64,000 nt of DNA, taken from Onthophagus taurus (Eukaryota > Arthropoda > Insecta > Coleoptera > Scarabaeidae). Positions 42,901 through 52,531 of this stretch are shown in pieces; position 1 is the first letter of the stretch, and each line of letters begins with the position of its first letter. Location: the NCBI RefSeq assembly GCF_036711975.1, contig NC_091976.1:10106001-10170000 (forward strand). Direction: 5' to 3'. Below the pieces are notes generated by a model. The model saw only the letters and a program-made list of their open reading frames with translations. It was not told the DNA's origin and did not search any database. The translations under genes and the position numbers were made by a program.

Positions 42901-43297
42901 GGTTGATCTAGGGCGAATGGGAAAAAACCCTTAACTAATATTTTTGAACGCACTAGAAGTATACTTAATGCCGCCAAAATCGATAGGGTGGTTTTTAAAT
43001 AATTCCAAAAAAATAGGGGTAGTTCGCCCTTTTTAACCCTCTGCTATATGTGTGACACATCAAAAGAAAGCTCTTTTAAAATGAATATCAGTTACAATTT
43101 ACCAAATTTTGATAGCACTTTTCGTTTTCAAAATATAAGTGAAAACGTACTTTTTCTCCAAACTTTCAACCCCTATAACTCGCCCCAGGGGCTTTTACCG
43201 CACGTATAAAAAAATGTGCGAACCTTATTTTGGCCCATTCTATGACTGTACCAAATTGCATCGAAATCGGTGAGACACAGTTGTGACACTTCCCTTG
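39917..43297 (+). mobile_element. DNA transposon with ~640-bp inverted repeats and 3-bp TCA duplication
   Basis: The termini read CAAGGGAAGTGTCACAACTG and its complement, and the inverted arms extend to about 40560 and from 42655. TCA flanks both sides (39914-39916, 43298-43300), and excision restores the LINE frame exactly. A 529-codon transposase lies between the arms. The 3-bp duplication does not fit the TA target of pogo or Tc1; it fits a 3-bp-target group such as Zator, but that naming is tentative. Confidence 0.88.
40744..42333 (+). CDS. DDE_1-like transposase, intact frame
   Basis: 529 residues from the ATG at 40744. An acidic N-terminus precedes a helical DNA-binding region (YEYKLEAVNYWTSGKKGY, SHSWVQRFKKANRL). 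The DDE core has YNSDQSGFNLE (first Asp), LLLLDSWSGHC (second Asp) and GTTGQIQPLDVFGFRIWK (third acidic residue). A C-terminal Cys/His finger (CDICGDIAVITCAWCKKSLC) closes it. The gene is uninterrupted and lies between long inverted repeats, so the element may have been recently active. Confidence 0.85.
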   Translation: MVTINPINVLNLLMTVFTVMNIPQTPVNEAEVSLKENIQRILMESMEDYNMQIEDETVLIFDSSNGINDGQQIIEDQDTTDRFVEDTDAHCPLKDDIDYEYKLEAVNYWTSGKKGYLKLETVKNKYRKVTSKTQLHRWSKYIEERGTYKEKLAEITEFVINQARAAVDNKLPLHDIDIRRWAIQARNEKNLSPQLFKASHSWVQRFKKANRLVSRKITKFLSQKQIGNVDRVKTLAKDFVKEAKLQIQIYGPENTYNSDQSGFNLEFHSGRTLSDLGVKTVESVVQSVSSTTHSYTIQPVISADGKLLSPLFIVLKEPSGSFGPRVANTMFKADNIYVLASKSGKLTSEHMKNWLQNVYFPNTGSKSLLLLDSWSGHCPEVISEITPSGTNFKHLSIPAGTTGQIQPLDVFGFRIWKNFIRRFSDQIILYQYDVNLHQRDNILKLQSLTHNQLASPRFINVFKYAWFASGYIEERPDHFENPVEVCFSSEKPTCDICGDIAVITCAWCKKSLCLKHFFHDFHFCQHYVE

Positions 43298-44839
43298 TCA
43301 GTTAATAAAATTGAGAATTTGTTATCATCCTTAAAATCAGGTGGTATTGGTTCTGATGGGATTTCTTTGGATATGATAAGGTTGTGCTGTCCTCGCATAC
43401 TTGACGTTTTGTGTCACATATTTAATGTCTGTCTCCGGGAGTCTGTATTTCCATCTGCCTGGAAGTATGGTCTTGTAACTCCAGTACCAAAGACAAAATC
43501 TGTAAAGGTTCTGAAGGATTTACGGCCTGTGACAATACTTCCAGCGTTGTCCAAGGTACTTGAGAGAGTGATTGTTGAACAGCTTTGTGGCCACTTGAAT
43601 GAGAATAATATTCTACCTGACAGACAATCGGGTTTTAGAAGACACTATAGCTGTGCTGCTGCGCTGTTGGACCTTACTGATGACGTCTTTAGGTCTCTTG
43701 ATGAGGGAAGGTCGACAATGTTGATTCTTTTGGACTTCACTAAGGCTTTTGACATTTTAAATCATGATCTATTGCTGTCAATCTTACATTACATTGGAAT
43801 TAGTGGTGCGGCTGTTGAGTTGTTTCGGAATTATCTTCAGGATAGGCGGCAGTCAGTTAGGGTGAATGGTATAATCTCGTCTTCTATGGCAATTGCGTCT
43901 GGTGTGCCACAGGGGTCCATCTTGGGTCCCATACTTTTCACAATTTTTACTTGTAATTTGTTTTCTGATTTAAGTGCCCTGTCGTATCATTTGTACGCGG
44001 ATGATGCGCAGCTGTACTGTAGCTTCTTTCCACATGAGCTGCCGGATGTATGCAGTCGAGTAACTGGTGAATTGCAGCAACTGTGTGCTCGCATTGAGCA
44101 ACATTCATTGCTGATTAATCCTAATAAAACGCAAGGTATCTTGTTTACCAAAAGGGGTGCGTTACATGTTGATAGAGTTAACATTAATATTGATATTTTA
44201 AATCAGCCATTAATATTTGAAACTTCTGTTAGAAGCCTGGGTGTGGTGATTGATGAGCAGCTGTCTTTTTGTGGTCATGTGAGTATGCTTTGTGGTAGGG
44301 CATTTGGATCGTTGAAGACGCTTTATGGTAACAGGAATATTCTTTCTTGTGAATTGAAACGACTCTTGTGTGATTCACTAGTTCTTTCCCATTTTAATTA
44401 TTGTAGTGCTGTGTTTAGTCCGTGTTTATCGTATGACAGTGCTCGTAGGGTGCAAGTAGTTCAAAACTCTTGCTTACGTTTTATTTATGGTATCGGGCGT
44501 AGAGAGCATATTTCTGATAAGCTATTGCTCTGTAGGTGGCTGAATATGGGACAGAGATTCACTATTCACTATCTGTGTCTGGTATATTCAGTGTTATTTC
44601 ATGGGAAGCCTCCTTATTTGGTTAATAAAATAAAGTTCAGGACTGATGTTCACCACCTTAATTTGAGGCATCGTTCCTGTGTTACCATTCCTAGGCACAA
44701 ATCTACCAAATTTAAGCAATCGTTTTCGTATCAAGTGGCTAGGATGTGGAACGTGATCCCTGATTCCGTGAGGTGTGCTGGCTCTATCGCGAAATTTAGA
44801 TTTTTAGTGTTGCGAGACAGGTTGTATGGTCGACTATAG

Positions 44840-45165
44840 GTTTTTCGTGCTTGGTTAGTTTTGTTTTAATGATTATGAAATTTGGTACTATGTAAATAAG
44901 TTTCATTATTGCTCAGTTTTTTCTATTTTTTATTTTATATTATGCATTTTTATTTTGTTTGTTTATTCTTTTTTTTTTTTTTTTGTCTCACGGTGGAAGT
45001 TAAACCAGATTTTTATCTGTTCTTTCACCATTTGTGCTAATATATCTAATTGAGTTATTATTGATTAATTTAATTATTTTATAGATTTGTATTTTTTTTA
45101 TTGAATATTATGAATTGTATTTGTTTTTTTTTGGTTTGTTGTATCATGTGTTGGCACAATAAATA

Positions 45166-45180
<15 letters not shown>
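44840..45180 (+). other. LINE 3' untranslated region and triplet tail
   Basis: T-rich, ending in AATAAATAATT then repeated ATT units. It contains an inverted pair, TCTCACGGTGGAAGTTAAACCAGA / TCTGTTCTTTCACCATTTG, of the kind seen as a 3' stem in some LINEs. Confidence 0.5.
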
Positions 45181-45200
<20 letters not shown>

Positions 45201-45231
45201 GTTGTTGAGATAGAGTTGTTTACAAACTGAT

Positions 45232-48200
45232 CTATATTTGATTAATCATACCAGTTAAAGGAACATATTTGAAAACACGATCGTGTAAGATTAAACAGTA
45301 GAGGGAAGTAGCATTAGGTATCTCTTCACTCGTTTCAAATTCAATGCGAATATCAACGGTTCCCACATTTAAAATATCATTTTGCCGTGAACAATCAATT
45401 ACAATAATCGGTGTATGTGCTAAAAATGTATCTCTGTTAAACATTGGTTCTGCAAGTTCTCGATCGTAATAGGTCTTTGCGAAATTACAATACATTTCAT
45501 ATAAAACTGCAATTTGACCTGTCTTAAAATTTAAATTTAAAGCTTCCTAGGGATATTTCTCACTATTTAAAAACACTTTCATATTTGTTAAATTACAGTG
45601 GTCAAATTGTGATGCAGAACGTAACGGATTATCTTTTCTATTGATTTGAAACCCTAATATAAAGTATCTGGGCTTTTATAATTGAGTAGATGTTTTAATT
45701 GTCCATGTGTGTTGTCTATTTTTTGGTAATGATGGGTATTCATGTAAATCAAATGATCTAAATCCCATGTCTAATTCAATTCCTTGTTCAATGTACAGGG
45801 TGGGCAAATTTGGGTGTTATTATAGGCTATCTCAGAAACTATAAGAGATACAAAAAAAGTAGGTGCCATATCCCGGTCTCTTTTTCCGAGACTAATCCAA
45901 TCCCGTAAAGACCAAATCTCCATCTTCTTTTGTTTTAAGTTATAGCCAAAAAGTCAAATTTTAGTGATTTCAACAAATGCTCATATTTCATTTATTTTTG
46001 AAATTAGAGAAATGGGGTTAATACATTCTTAAGACACTTTTTTGAGTAGAATATACTGCCGTTGAAAAATTTGTAACATAGCTGATAATTTTTGAGATAT
46101 AACATAAAGTTGTATTTTTTTAAATACAAACTATACTTTATTATGATGTTACTGAAAAGAGCATATTTTTAGCTTTCCAATGATGTATCGCACGCATGAT
46201 GTTTATGCGGAAAATAAGCGTTATTTTTCAATTTTTAAAATATTAAAGATTAAAATTAAAATTTTTACTTATAGTAGGCAAGGAAAATGCTAAATACTAC
46301 TTAGTTACTATAGCAACGTGAGTTTACTTGTCATTTCATTTGTAGCGTCGCTACAAACATTCACCGTCCAAAAATTACAAAATTTTTAGTAACCCTCTTT
46401 TCATTTTCTTTGTTTCCGTGGGAAATTTTATTAAAAAAATAAATGTTATTTTTAGTTTTTCAACCAGTCTTGTCTGATTGTAACTACGTGTAAGACGTAT
46501 ATTAAAATTGTGTTCTAAAAAGAATATTTTTTTTTAATTTTTAAAAATATAGCAAGTGGCTATTTGAATATAATCATTCTATTAAAACAAACTATATCAT
46601 TCTTGAATTTTGCGAAACGAGTTTCCCGTTTAAGAAGTTCCGCATTATCTTTAAATAAAACGATAAAATTAAATGTAGAATATATTGAATTCCGCTTTGA
46701 AGATGATACATAAGTCTTCATATCCCCATTAAAACGGTGTTTCAATGGAAAGTCCGCTCCCAGTTTATGATCCCTAATTTTCCTCTATCTCACCCAATTT
46801 CAAAAGAAAAGATTGCTGATATCAAAAAACTTCTACATCTTATGTTTGGGGGAAACTGGGAAAATACTACCGAAGATTTCATTCATTGGTACCGAACTGT
46901 TCTAATCTTACAACCAGTAAGTTGAGTAGAAGAAGAGGACAGTTTATGACTGTTTAGTTCCTGAAGTTGTCCATATTTAATTATTCATTAATTAATACAT
47001 TTCTTGTATTTTTAATAAACAAACTTTACTTGCTAATCATTTTTTATTGGTGAACAAAGTCAGGGATAAGATGCTGAGAAATTTACATTAACTATTCAAA
47101 GTTTTTATTCGTTGGTACAAAACCAACTTATCCTGAATAATGGTACAAAACCAACTTTATTCTGTCATATTCGTGCAAAACCATATATTATAGCCTCTAC
47201 GTAGTGTTTACTGTCCACACCCGCCTACTATAATCAAAATTTTGAATATTAGCGCTTACTATTTTCGAATTAACGCTTATTTTCTGCAAATACACCATAC
47301 ATGCGATACATCATTGGAAAGCTAAAAATATGCTCTTTTCTTTAACATCATAATCAAGTATAGTTTGTATTTAAAAAAACACAACTTTGTGTAGTATCTC
47401 AAAAATCATCAAGTATATTTAAAACTTTTCAACCGCAGTATATTCCACTTAAAAAAGTGTCTTAAGAACGTATCAACCCCATTCCTATAATTTGAAAAAT
47501 AAACGAAATATGAGCATTTTTTGAAATCACGAAAATTTGACTTTTTGGCTATAACTTAAAAACAAAAGAAGATAGAGGTTAGATGTTTGCGGTATTGAAT
47601 TAGTCTCGAAAAAAGAGACCGGGACATGGCACCTACTTTTTTCGTATCTCTTATAGTTTCTGAGATAGCCTATAATAACATCCAAATTTGCCCACCCTGT
47701 ACTCTAAAAGTTTTAAACGTTCAACATCGGCTACAGAAACATGAGGAACTTTCCATACTATTTTATTAATAGTAATCATCACATTAGGTAAAAGACTTTC
47801 GATAACATTCTTGTCTGAATTACTGCGTACTAAAACTAATTCTTGACGGAGATTTATCAAAATTTTATTATAATCTTCTGCGAACCCAAGAAAATATTTC
47901 AAGGGAACACAAAAGTCAAAATCTCCTGTATTTTCATTTACTTTAATATTTGGATATTCGAAACCTGCGTTAGAGGCATGATAGTATTCCGATCTTGTTA
48001 ATGAGCAAAGATTTTTTAATGTGCTAGCTATTCCTGGATTTCTTACTCTGTCAATTACGTTCCCTCCACATTCAAATCGTACTTCACTAAACATATGAGC
48101 GATCGGATTTGCTGACAATTTTGAATCTTTATCAACGGTTCCGTCATCTTTCAATAGTTTCCCTTGTACGTAAATAAAAGATTGACTTGGTAACGTGTAA

Positions 48201-48340
48201 ACGTCCTGATGTTGAATTGCAATACGAATTTCATCGCTATTGTTAAAAGAATTTGATAAGTATGGTAAATGATTATGATACTGAATCCGTACGAGTGAAT
48301 TATCAAATTGTACTTTATCAGAGACGTTTAAGATACTCAT
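45232..48340 (-). pseudogene. Major capsid protein of Polinton B, split by a fold-back element and two stops
   Basis: The N-terminal 215 codons (48340 to about 47700) are intact and begin MSILNVSDKVQFDNS, with YTLPSQSFIYVQGKLL and the NKIVWKVPHVSV strand. A TA-flanked element (45796-47699) interrupts the gene. The rest (45795-45232) keeps the frame pattern of A1 but has stops near 45675 and 45550, ending CLILHDRVFKYVPLTGM, compared with YALILHDRAFVYSPLTKM in A1. It provides the region deleted in A1 and so shows the usual double-jelly-roll length of roughly 400 residues. Confidence 0.75.
45796..47699. mobile_element. Fold-back element, TA target, CAGGGTGGGC termini, 1.9 kb
   Basis: Both ends carry CAGGGTGGGCAAATTTGG(G/A)TGT with inverted arms of roughly 570 bp, flanked by TA (45794-45795, 47700-47701). 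TA target and terminal sequence suggest a non-autonomous Tc1/mariner-type element. The unique centre includes a plus-strand ORF at 46737-46925 with PISKEKIADIKKLLHLM, possibly a captured gene fragment, and a copy of the 10.8-kb dispersed repeat. Confidence 0.85.
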
Positions 48341-48347
48341 ATTGTTA

Positions 48348-48482
48348 TTATTTTATTAATTGTAAACCTAATGATTCAAGAAATTGTTTGTTTTGAGGTG
48401 TTAACTGTTTCACAGTGTGAAGAGAACTAAAAGTATTGGTTTGATTTTGTGGGTTTATATTACCTTTTACCTTAAGAACCAT
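48348..48482 (-). CDS. Conserved small Polinton B ORF (44 aa)
   Basis: It starts at the ATG at 48482, overlapping the end of the penton gene in another frame, and ends at TAA 48348, eight bases before the capsid ATG. The C-terminal LTPQNKQFLESLGLQLIK matches the pattern of the A1 small ORF (LSPVNRRYLVQLGYEVLK) at the same place. Confidence 0.55.
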   Translation of the reverse strand: MVLKVKGNINPQNQTNTFSSLHTVKQLTPQNKQFLESLGLQLIK

Positions 48483-49204
48483 TATTACTAGAGAGCTTTA
48501 AATGTAGTCTTATCTTGATGACTTCTTCTCTGAAATTGACCAACAATCCGTTTTGATCAACTATTTTAAGGGTAATATTATTAATTATTTGTGTATTCAA
48601 AGGCATATATAGTAAATTGTGGGGAGTTTCTGATATTTTGTAACCTTTAGGTACTGTAGGGAAAAATGAGTAGATAGTGTGCGCAGGTATGTTGTTGTGA
48701 TAAGCTCCTTGTGTTATGTTACATAGTACTTGTATAGAATTTACTTTAAATATATCTACAATATAGCTCTGTCAATATAGCTCTGTCTACAATAGCTCTG
48801 TGCGGGGATTTTATTGGATCCAGTACATCTGATTTATTAAATCCTAATATTGTTGAGATGGAGTTGTTTACATTAAAATCAATAGTTTTGTTACATGTGA
48901 TCACTGCTTGTAGCGTATCTTCATTTGCTTGTAGGCTAAAGTTCACACCATTAATATTCTTTTCTTTAAGTTGTTTATTAATAGCATTCGAAATGTGTAT
49001 TAATTCATAAGATCCTGTTGGTAGTGCTATCAATTCATTATCAATTTTTAAGCAATTATTTGTTTCATCAATATTTGGAATTGAGTTGTATCCATCAAAG
49101 CTTACAAGTGCCAGTTCATATTGATAATTAGGATTCAGTTCTATTGCAGGGTGGTAATTTGCTGTTAGAACAGATGTTTTTCCTACTAAATCAAACGTCC
49201 ACAT
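48472..49204 (-). pseudogene. Penton-like minor capsid protein of Polinton B, frameshifted by a short tandem expansion
   Basis: From the ATG at 49204 (MWTFDLVGKTSVLT) the frame is open to about 48800, where a 14-bp block (ACAGAGCTATATTG type) is repeated; the added 28 bp shift the frame and stop it at about 48746. Beyond it the correct frame resumes (VNSIQVLCNITQGAYHN, then YSFFPTVPKGYKI) to TAA 48472. The undamaged displaced fragment at 37310-37440 has only one copy of the block, which supports the expansion reading. Confidence 0.7.
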
Positions 49205-49220
49205 CCTTTGATTGTTGAAG

Positions 49221-49612
49221 CTATAATGCGTCTGATGATAAGAAATTTAAACATAAATGACCACAATTACTTGTGTTATAGGTTTGATATTGATGGTGAT
49301 TATATTTAATAATTACATTATTTCCAGCACTCTTGAAATAATTGACAATTTCTTTACTTGGTTTTAAATTACCAAAACTATCGAAATAAGTAATTATATT
49401 TCCCTTTTTAATATAGGCTGTCCAATGAGTACCAGGTCCTTTCACACTATCCAAGTTAATAATACCTCTTTCATTATTATTAATACGCACAGGTAATTTA
49501 TCTTGCATGAATTTCCCTCTAAACTCTGGTATCCCTAATATTTTCACATAACGCATCAAGTCAACGTTTGTTAGCGCTTTCTGCTGTTGTATGGTTTTTC
49601 TTGGCGTGTCTT
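49221..49612 (-). CDS. Adenain-like protease of Polinton B, in the -1 frame after pX
   Basis: The core has GPGTHWTAYIKK (His), YFDSFGNL (acidic residue) and NCGHLCLNFLSS (Cys). As in A1 the frame is -1 to the pX gene and stays open from the slippery site (T TTT TTA, 49619-49613) through QQQKALTNVDLMRYVK into the protease. An ATG at about 49535 exists, but it lies after the conserved ALTNVD segment, so it probably is not the true start. It is the best-preserved gene of the B capsid block. Confidence 0.8.
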
Positions 49613-50014
49613 TAAAAAAACACCTAATCCTTTTTTATATGGTTTTAAATACAGACCTTTACCTAAAGCTATTGATTCCATCGTTTGATTATGTCTTTGA
49701 CTTTCCTTGAGTGCCGCTTGTGCTTGCTTCGTTTTATTGACAGCACTTATAACGGAAGCAGTTCCACCTGCTGGAGCTCCTAATGCACTTAAACCAGCAA
49801 AAATTGGAATGAGCGGAAGTATACCACCGCTTTTTGGAATTGTAATAACTCTAGAACGAGGTTTCTTTTTGACAATACCTTTTACGGCACGTAAAGCTAA
49901 CTTTGCAGCAGATTTCAAATCATTAGTGCTTGACTCTTTTAATTTTATTTTAGCATTTTTAACGGCTCTATTAAAAGAAATCACTTTTCCACTTGCTCCT
50001 TTCTTCATGGTCAT
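49571..50014 (-). CDS. pX-like virion protein of Polinton B
   Basis: 147 residues starting near 50014 (ATG at 50008 after MT, depending on start). A basic N-terminal half is followed by a hydrophobic GGILPLIPIFAGLSALG segment and the closing GKGLYLKPYKKGLG motif. It matches the C-terminal module of the A1 PLA2/pX protein (GGFLPLIPLFAALGALGS; GSGFYIKPYKKGCG). No PLA2 domain is present here; that module is the separate plus-strand gene at 50951. The frame is intact. Confidence 0.7.
   Translation of the reverse strand: MTMKKGASGKVISFNRAVKNAKIKLKESSTNDLKSAAKLALRAVKGIVKKKPRSRVITIPKSGGILPLIPIFAGLSALGAPAGGTASVISAVNKTKQAQAALKESQRHNQTMESIALGKGLYLKPYKKGLGVFLKTRQEKPYNSRKR
49613..49619 (-). promoter_or_regulatory. 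Predicted -1 programmed frameshift site (T TTT TTA)
   Basis: Codons GTT TTT TTA in the pX frame present the heptamer in the correct X XXY YYZ phase, 13 codons before the pX stop. After a -1 slip the frame is open into adenain. I see no strong hairpin within ten bases downstream. Confidence 0.55.
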
Positions 50015-50231
50015 CCAATCACTTCAACGGTCAACAGAAACGGTCAACAGAAATATTATATGTTTAAATTCAGACTTATAAAGGAGTCAGTTATACCATA
50101 AATATGAAAGTGATAAAACAACCTTACACATTAAATATTGATGATATTGATAATCACTTCAATGGTCAACAGACAAATGAACATTATATATTCAAAATCA
50201 AACTTATATAATAGTTAGTTATACAATAAAC
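50015..50231. promoter_or_regulatory. Divergent control region with a 128-bp tandem duplication
   Basis: This stretch separates the minus-strand virion block from the plus-strand ATPase block. A unit beginning AATCACTTCAA(C/T)GGTCAACAG and ending with the ATPase start (ATGAAAGTGATAAAACAACC) occurs at about 50025-50120 and again at about 50152-50250, so the promoter and first codons of the ATPase are duplicated. The upstream ATG copy leads only into a short frame. Confidence 0.6.
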
Positions 50232-50927
50232 ATGAAAGTGATAAAACAACCTTACACATTAAATGTTGATGATGTAACAATGCAATTTAATAATAATCAA
50301 TCACCTCAAAACAGAAAGCATAGTTATTTATTTCCAAATAATCTACGTTGCATTATATCCGGACCTTCTAACTCTGGTAAAACAAATCTGATAATTAGCT
50401 TATTACAGGATCCTAATGGACTATCATTTAAAAATGTGTATGTGTATTCAAAGTCATTGTATCAAAACAAATATGAATATTTGAGAAAATTGCTGCAGCC
50501 TATAAAAGGTTAAGGATATTATGAGTATAGCAGTAGTGATGACATAATGCATCCTTCTAAAGCGAATGAACATTCGGTTTTTATATTTGATGATGTAGCA
50601 TGCGATAAACAATCAATTATTCGTGATTATTTTTGTATGGGACGACATAAGGCAATAGATAGTTTTTATTTATGTCAGAGTTACACACATATTCCAAAGC
50701 ATTTAATACGTGATAATGCAAACTTTTTAATACTTTTCAAACAAGATGATCTAAATCTAAAACATATTTATAATGATCATGTAACAACCGATATGAAATT
50801 CAATGTCTTTAAGAAAATGTGTTCAATGTGTTGGAAAGATAGATTTGGATTTTTTGTAATCAGTAAGGAGGACGATATGAACAATGGTAGATATCGTAAT
50901 GGGTTTCATTACTATATAAAACTGTGA
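50232..50927 (+). pseudogene. Packaging ATPase (FtsK/HerA-type) of Polinton B with one nonsense codon
   Basis: The reading frame is continuous from the ATG at 50232 to 50927 except for TAA at 50511-50513, directly after QPIKG. Walker A is GPSNSGKTN near residue 45 and Walker B is VFIFDDVAC; later motifs (GRHKAID, LCQSYTHIPK, LILFKQDD) match the intact A2 copy at 62874. The enzyme powers genome packaging into capsids. Only this stop blocks the gene; readthrough cannot be excluded. Confidence 0.8.
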
Positions 50928-50950
50928 TTGTGTATGTTTCTATATCAGTC

Positions 50951-51295
50951 ATGTTAGTGATACGAACAGGTGGAGAGCTGCATTTACCCGGCTATCAGTT
51001 CTGTGGACCCGGGACAAATCTCATGAAACGCTTAGCACGTGGAGATCCTGGTATTAATGACCTTGATAGAGCATGTAAACGTCACGATTTAGCCTATACA
51101 CAATACACAGATTTACACAATCGACATAAAGCAGATAAAGTATTAGCTGAAGAAGCATGGAAAAGAGTATTGGCGAAAGATTCATCGATTGGTGAAAAAG
51201 CTAACGCATGGTTTGTTACTAATGCGATGAAAATAAAACGAAAGTTAGGTTTCGGTTTGAAGAATCCAAAAAAGTATCGGTGTTACAACCGATAA
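50951..51295 (+). CDS. PLA2-like (parvovirus VP1-type) protein of Polinton B, stand-alone
   Basis: 114 residues from the ATG at 50951. The calcium-loop motif LPGYQFCGPGT and the His-Asp motif DRACKRHDLAYTQY are conserved, followed by a basic helical tail. It corresponds to the N-terminal module of the A1 fusion at 6548-5706, but here it follows the ATPase gene on the opposite strand from pX. A phospholipase role at entry is inferred from the parvovirus family. Confidence 0.75.
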   Translation: MLVIRTGGELHLPGYQFCGPGTNLMKRLARGDPGINDLDRACKRHDLAYTQYTDLHNRHKADKVLAEEAWKRVLAKDSSIGEKANAWFVTNAMKIKRKLGFGLKNPKKYRCYNR

Positions 51296-51395
51296 ATGCG
51301 GTTGGTCGGATAAAACTGATCGGTTAAAACCGGTCGGATAAAACAGATCGGTTAAAACCGATCGGATAAAACGGATCGGTTAAAACCGGCCTGAA
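51296..51395 (+). repeat. About 28-bp tandem repeats with dyad symmetry
   Basis: Three to four imperfect units alternate GATCGGTTAAAACCG and GTCGGATAAAAC. Each contains an inverted pair CGGTTAAAACCG. It lies between the PLA2-like and DUF8207-like genes. Confidence 0.7.
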
Positions 51396-51464
51396 TAGTT
51401 TCAATAAAACTCTACAGTAAGCACATGCATTAGTCAGTAACCGTTCATTCATTGTACAGAAAAC

Positions 51465-52503
51465 GTGGACTCAAAACAATTAACACGAAAGCTTATTAAA
51501 ACAAGAGCAAATGTGAAAAAGAAATTGGATACATTAAAAGCAAGGAGACATAAATCTGGCCATTTGCTTCAACAGCAATATAAAGCAGTAACAACCCCTT
51601 TAGAAAAAATAATTTCTACAATTAAACATCCTATTAAAGTTAAGAAGGAGGAGGGGAGGAGGAGCTTAAATCGGAGGAAGTTAAAGAAGAAGAATTTAAA
51701 ACAGTAATACCTACAAAGAAAAGAAGAGTATCAGAAGCAGTACAAGCATCACGTCTACCAGAACTTCATCGACAACAACAATAACAACAACAAGCGCCTC
51801 AATCACCAACAATATCAATATTAAGCGATGATGATGACGATGTTTTTGCAACATCTCCATCACCACCACCGCAACCAACGCAAACATCACCACCTGCAGC
51901 AGCAGCAGCGACAGCAGCAGATGTATCTCCATTACCAGAAACTATGAATATTCCTGAAGAATATTTTTTCTTATACTTGGAACAATTTGCTCCTCTAACA
52001 AGATCTTACATTGAGAGCTATTTAAGAGATGATAGCAATGAATTCGATTCCAGCAACAAAGAAGTTCATGTTGATATTTTAACTGATAAATATACCATTG
52101 GAAATAGTGAAATATTCTTTAGTAGTAAAACGAATGATATAACCATTGCAAAGAAAACTTATAAGGGTACGAAAGGTCTGTATGAGCTAATCTTACACAA
52201 CAAATTATGGGTGACAAGTCGGACAGGTATCGTCAAATAATTGCACCTGTTTTAAATACAACGGAAGGAGTTGTACGACGGACTAGAGTAAAAAGCGTTC
52301 CTGTTCGTATGAGAACTGGTGAAGGTCTCATGCAGCAGCAGTACAATAATCAACGGTCAAATTTTATTTATTGGGATGATCCTAATGAATTAGTAGATAG
52401 ATTAAAACTTTTAATAGCCTCTCAGCTTGCCGGTAATACGTCACATGGTAATGAAATTAATAGTATTATAGAAGAGTTACGAGAAGCTCATATAATTGTA
52501 TAA
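51465..52503 (+). pseudogene. DUF8207-like Polinton protein, broken
   Basis: A basic coiled-coil start (51465-51707, QLTRKLIKTRANVKKKLDTL) matches the A2 gene beginning at 63630. Pro/Gln/Ala-rich linker sequence with stops follows (51708-51940). Then comes a conserved domain with VDILTDKYTIGNSEIFF and YKGTKGLYELIL, a frameshift at 52207-52240, and the C-terminal signature YWDDPNELVDRLKLLIASQL and HGNEINSIIEELREA. This pairing is common in insect Polintons, where function is unknown. No ATG is present at the start, so either the start codon was lost or it is made by splicing. Confidence 0.65.
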
Positions 52504-52531
52504 ACCTACAATACATTATATCATTTTAGTT

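Larger units (their letters stand above)
38654..44839 (+). pseudogene. LINE ORF2 (endonuclease and reverse transcriptase), split by a transposon
   Basis: The first part (38654-39916) is an apurinic-type EEP endonuclease: HVEHLNVRSLLAHF, SETWLSGD, GVGVYVRN, VVVGDFNVNVLVD, SLIDLVFVSE, GFSDHFLV. The second part (43301-44839) is the reverse transcriptase: RPVTILPALSKVLERV, RQSGFRRHYSC, LLDFTKAFDILNHDLL, VPQGSILGPILFTIF, and the catalytic YADDAQLY. The two halves are in the same frame; removing the insert plus one TCA duplication would leave an uninterrupted 934-codon frame, so the LINE was intact when hit. The start ATG is at 38654. Confidence 0.85.
37440..45180 (+). mobile_element. Non-LTR retrotransposon (CR1/L2-like group) interrupted by a DNA transposon
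   Basis: ORF1 and ORF2 lie in order on the plus strand and the 3' end is a run of ATT/TTA triplets (45165-45200), as in LINEs with microsatellite tails. Removing the 39917-43297 insertion and one TCA copy leaves about 4.35 kb with both ORFs open. The 5' boundary, near 37440, follows a penton fragment. Placement between CR1, L2 and Jockey-like clades is by general resemblance only. Confidence 0.8.
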
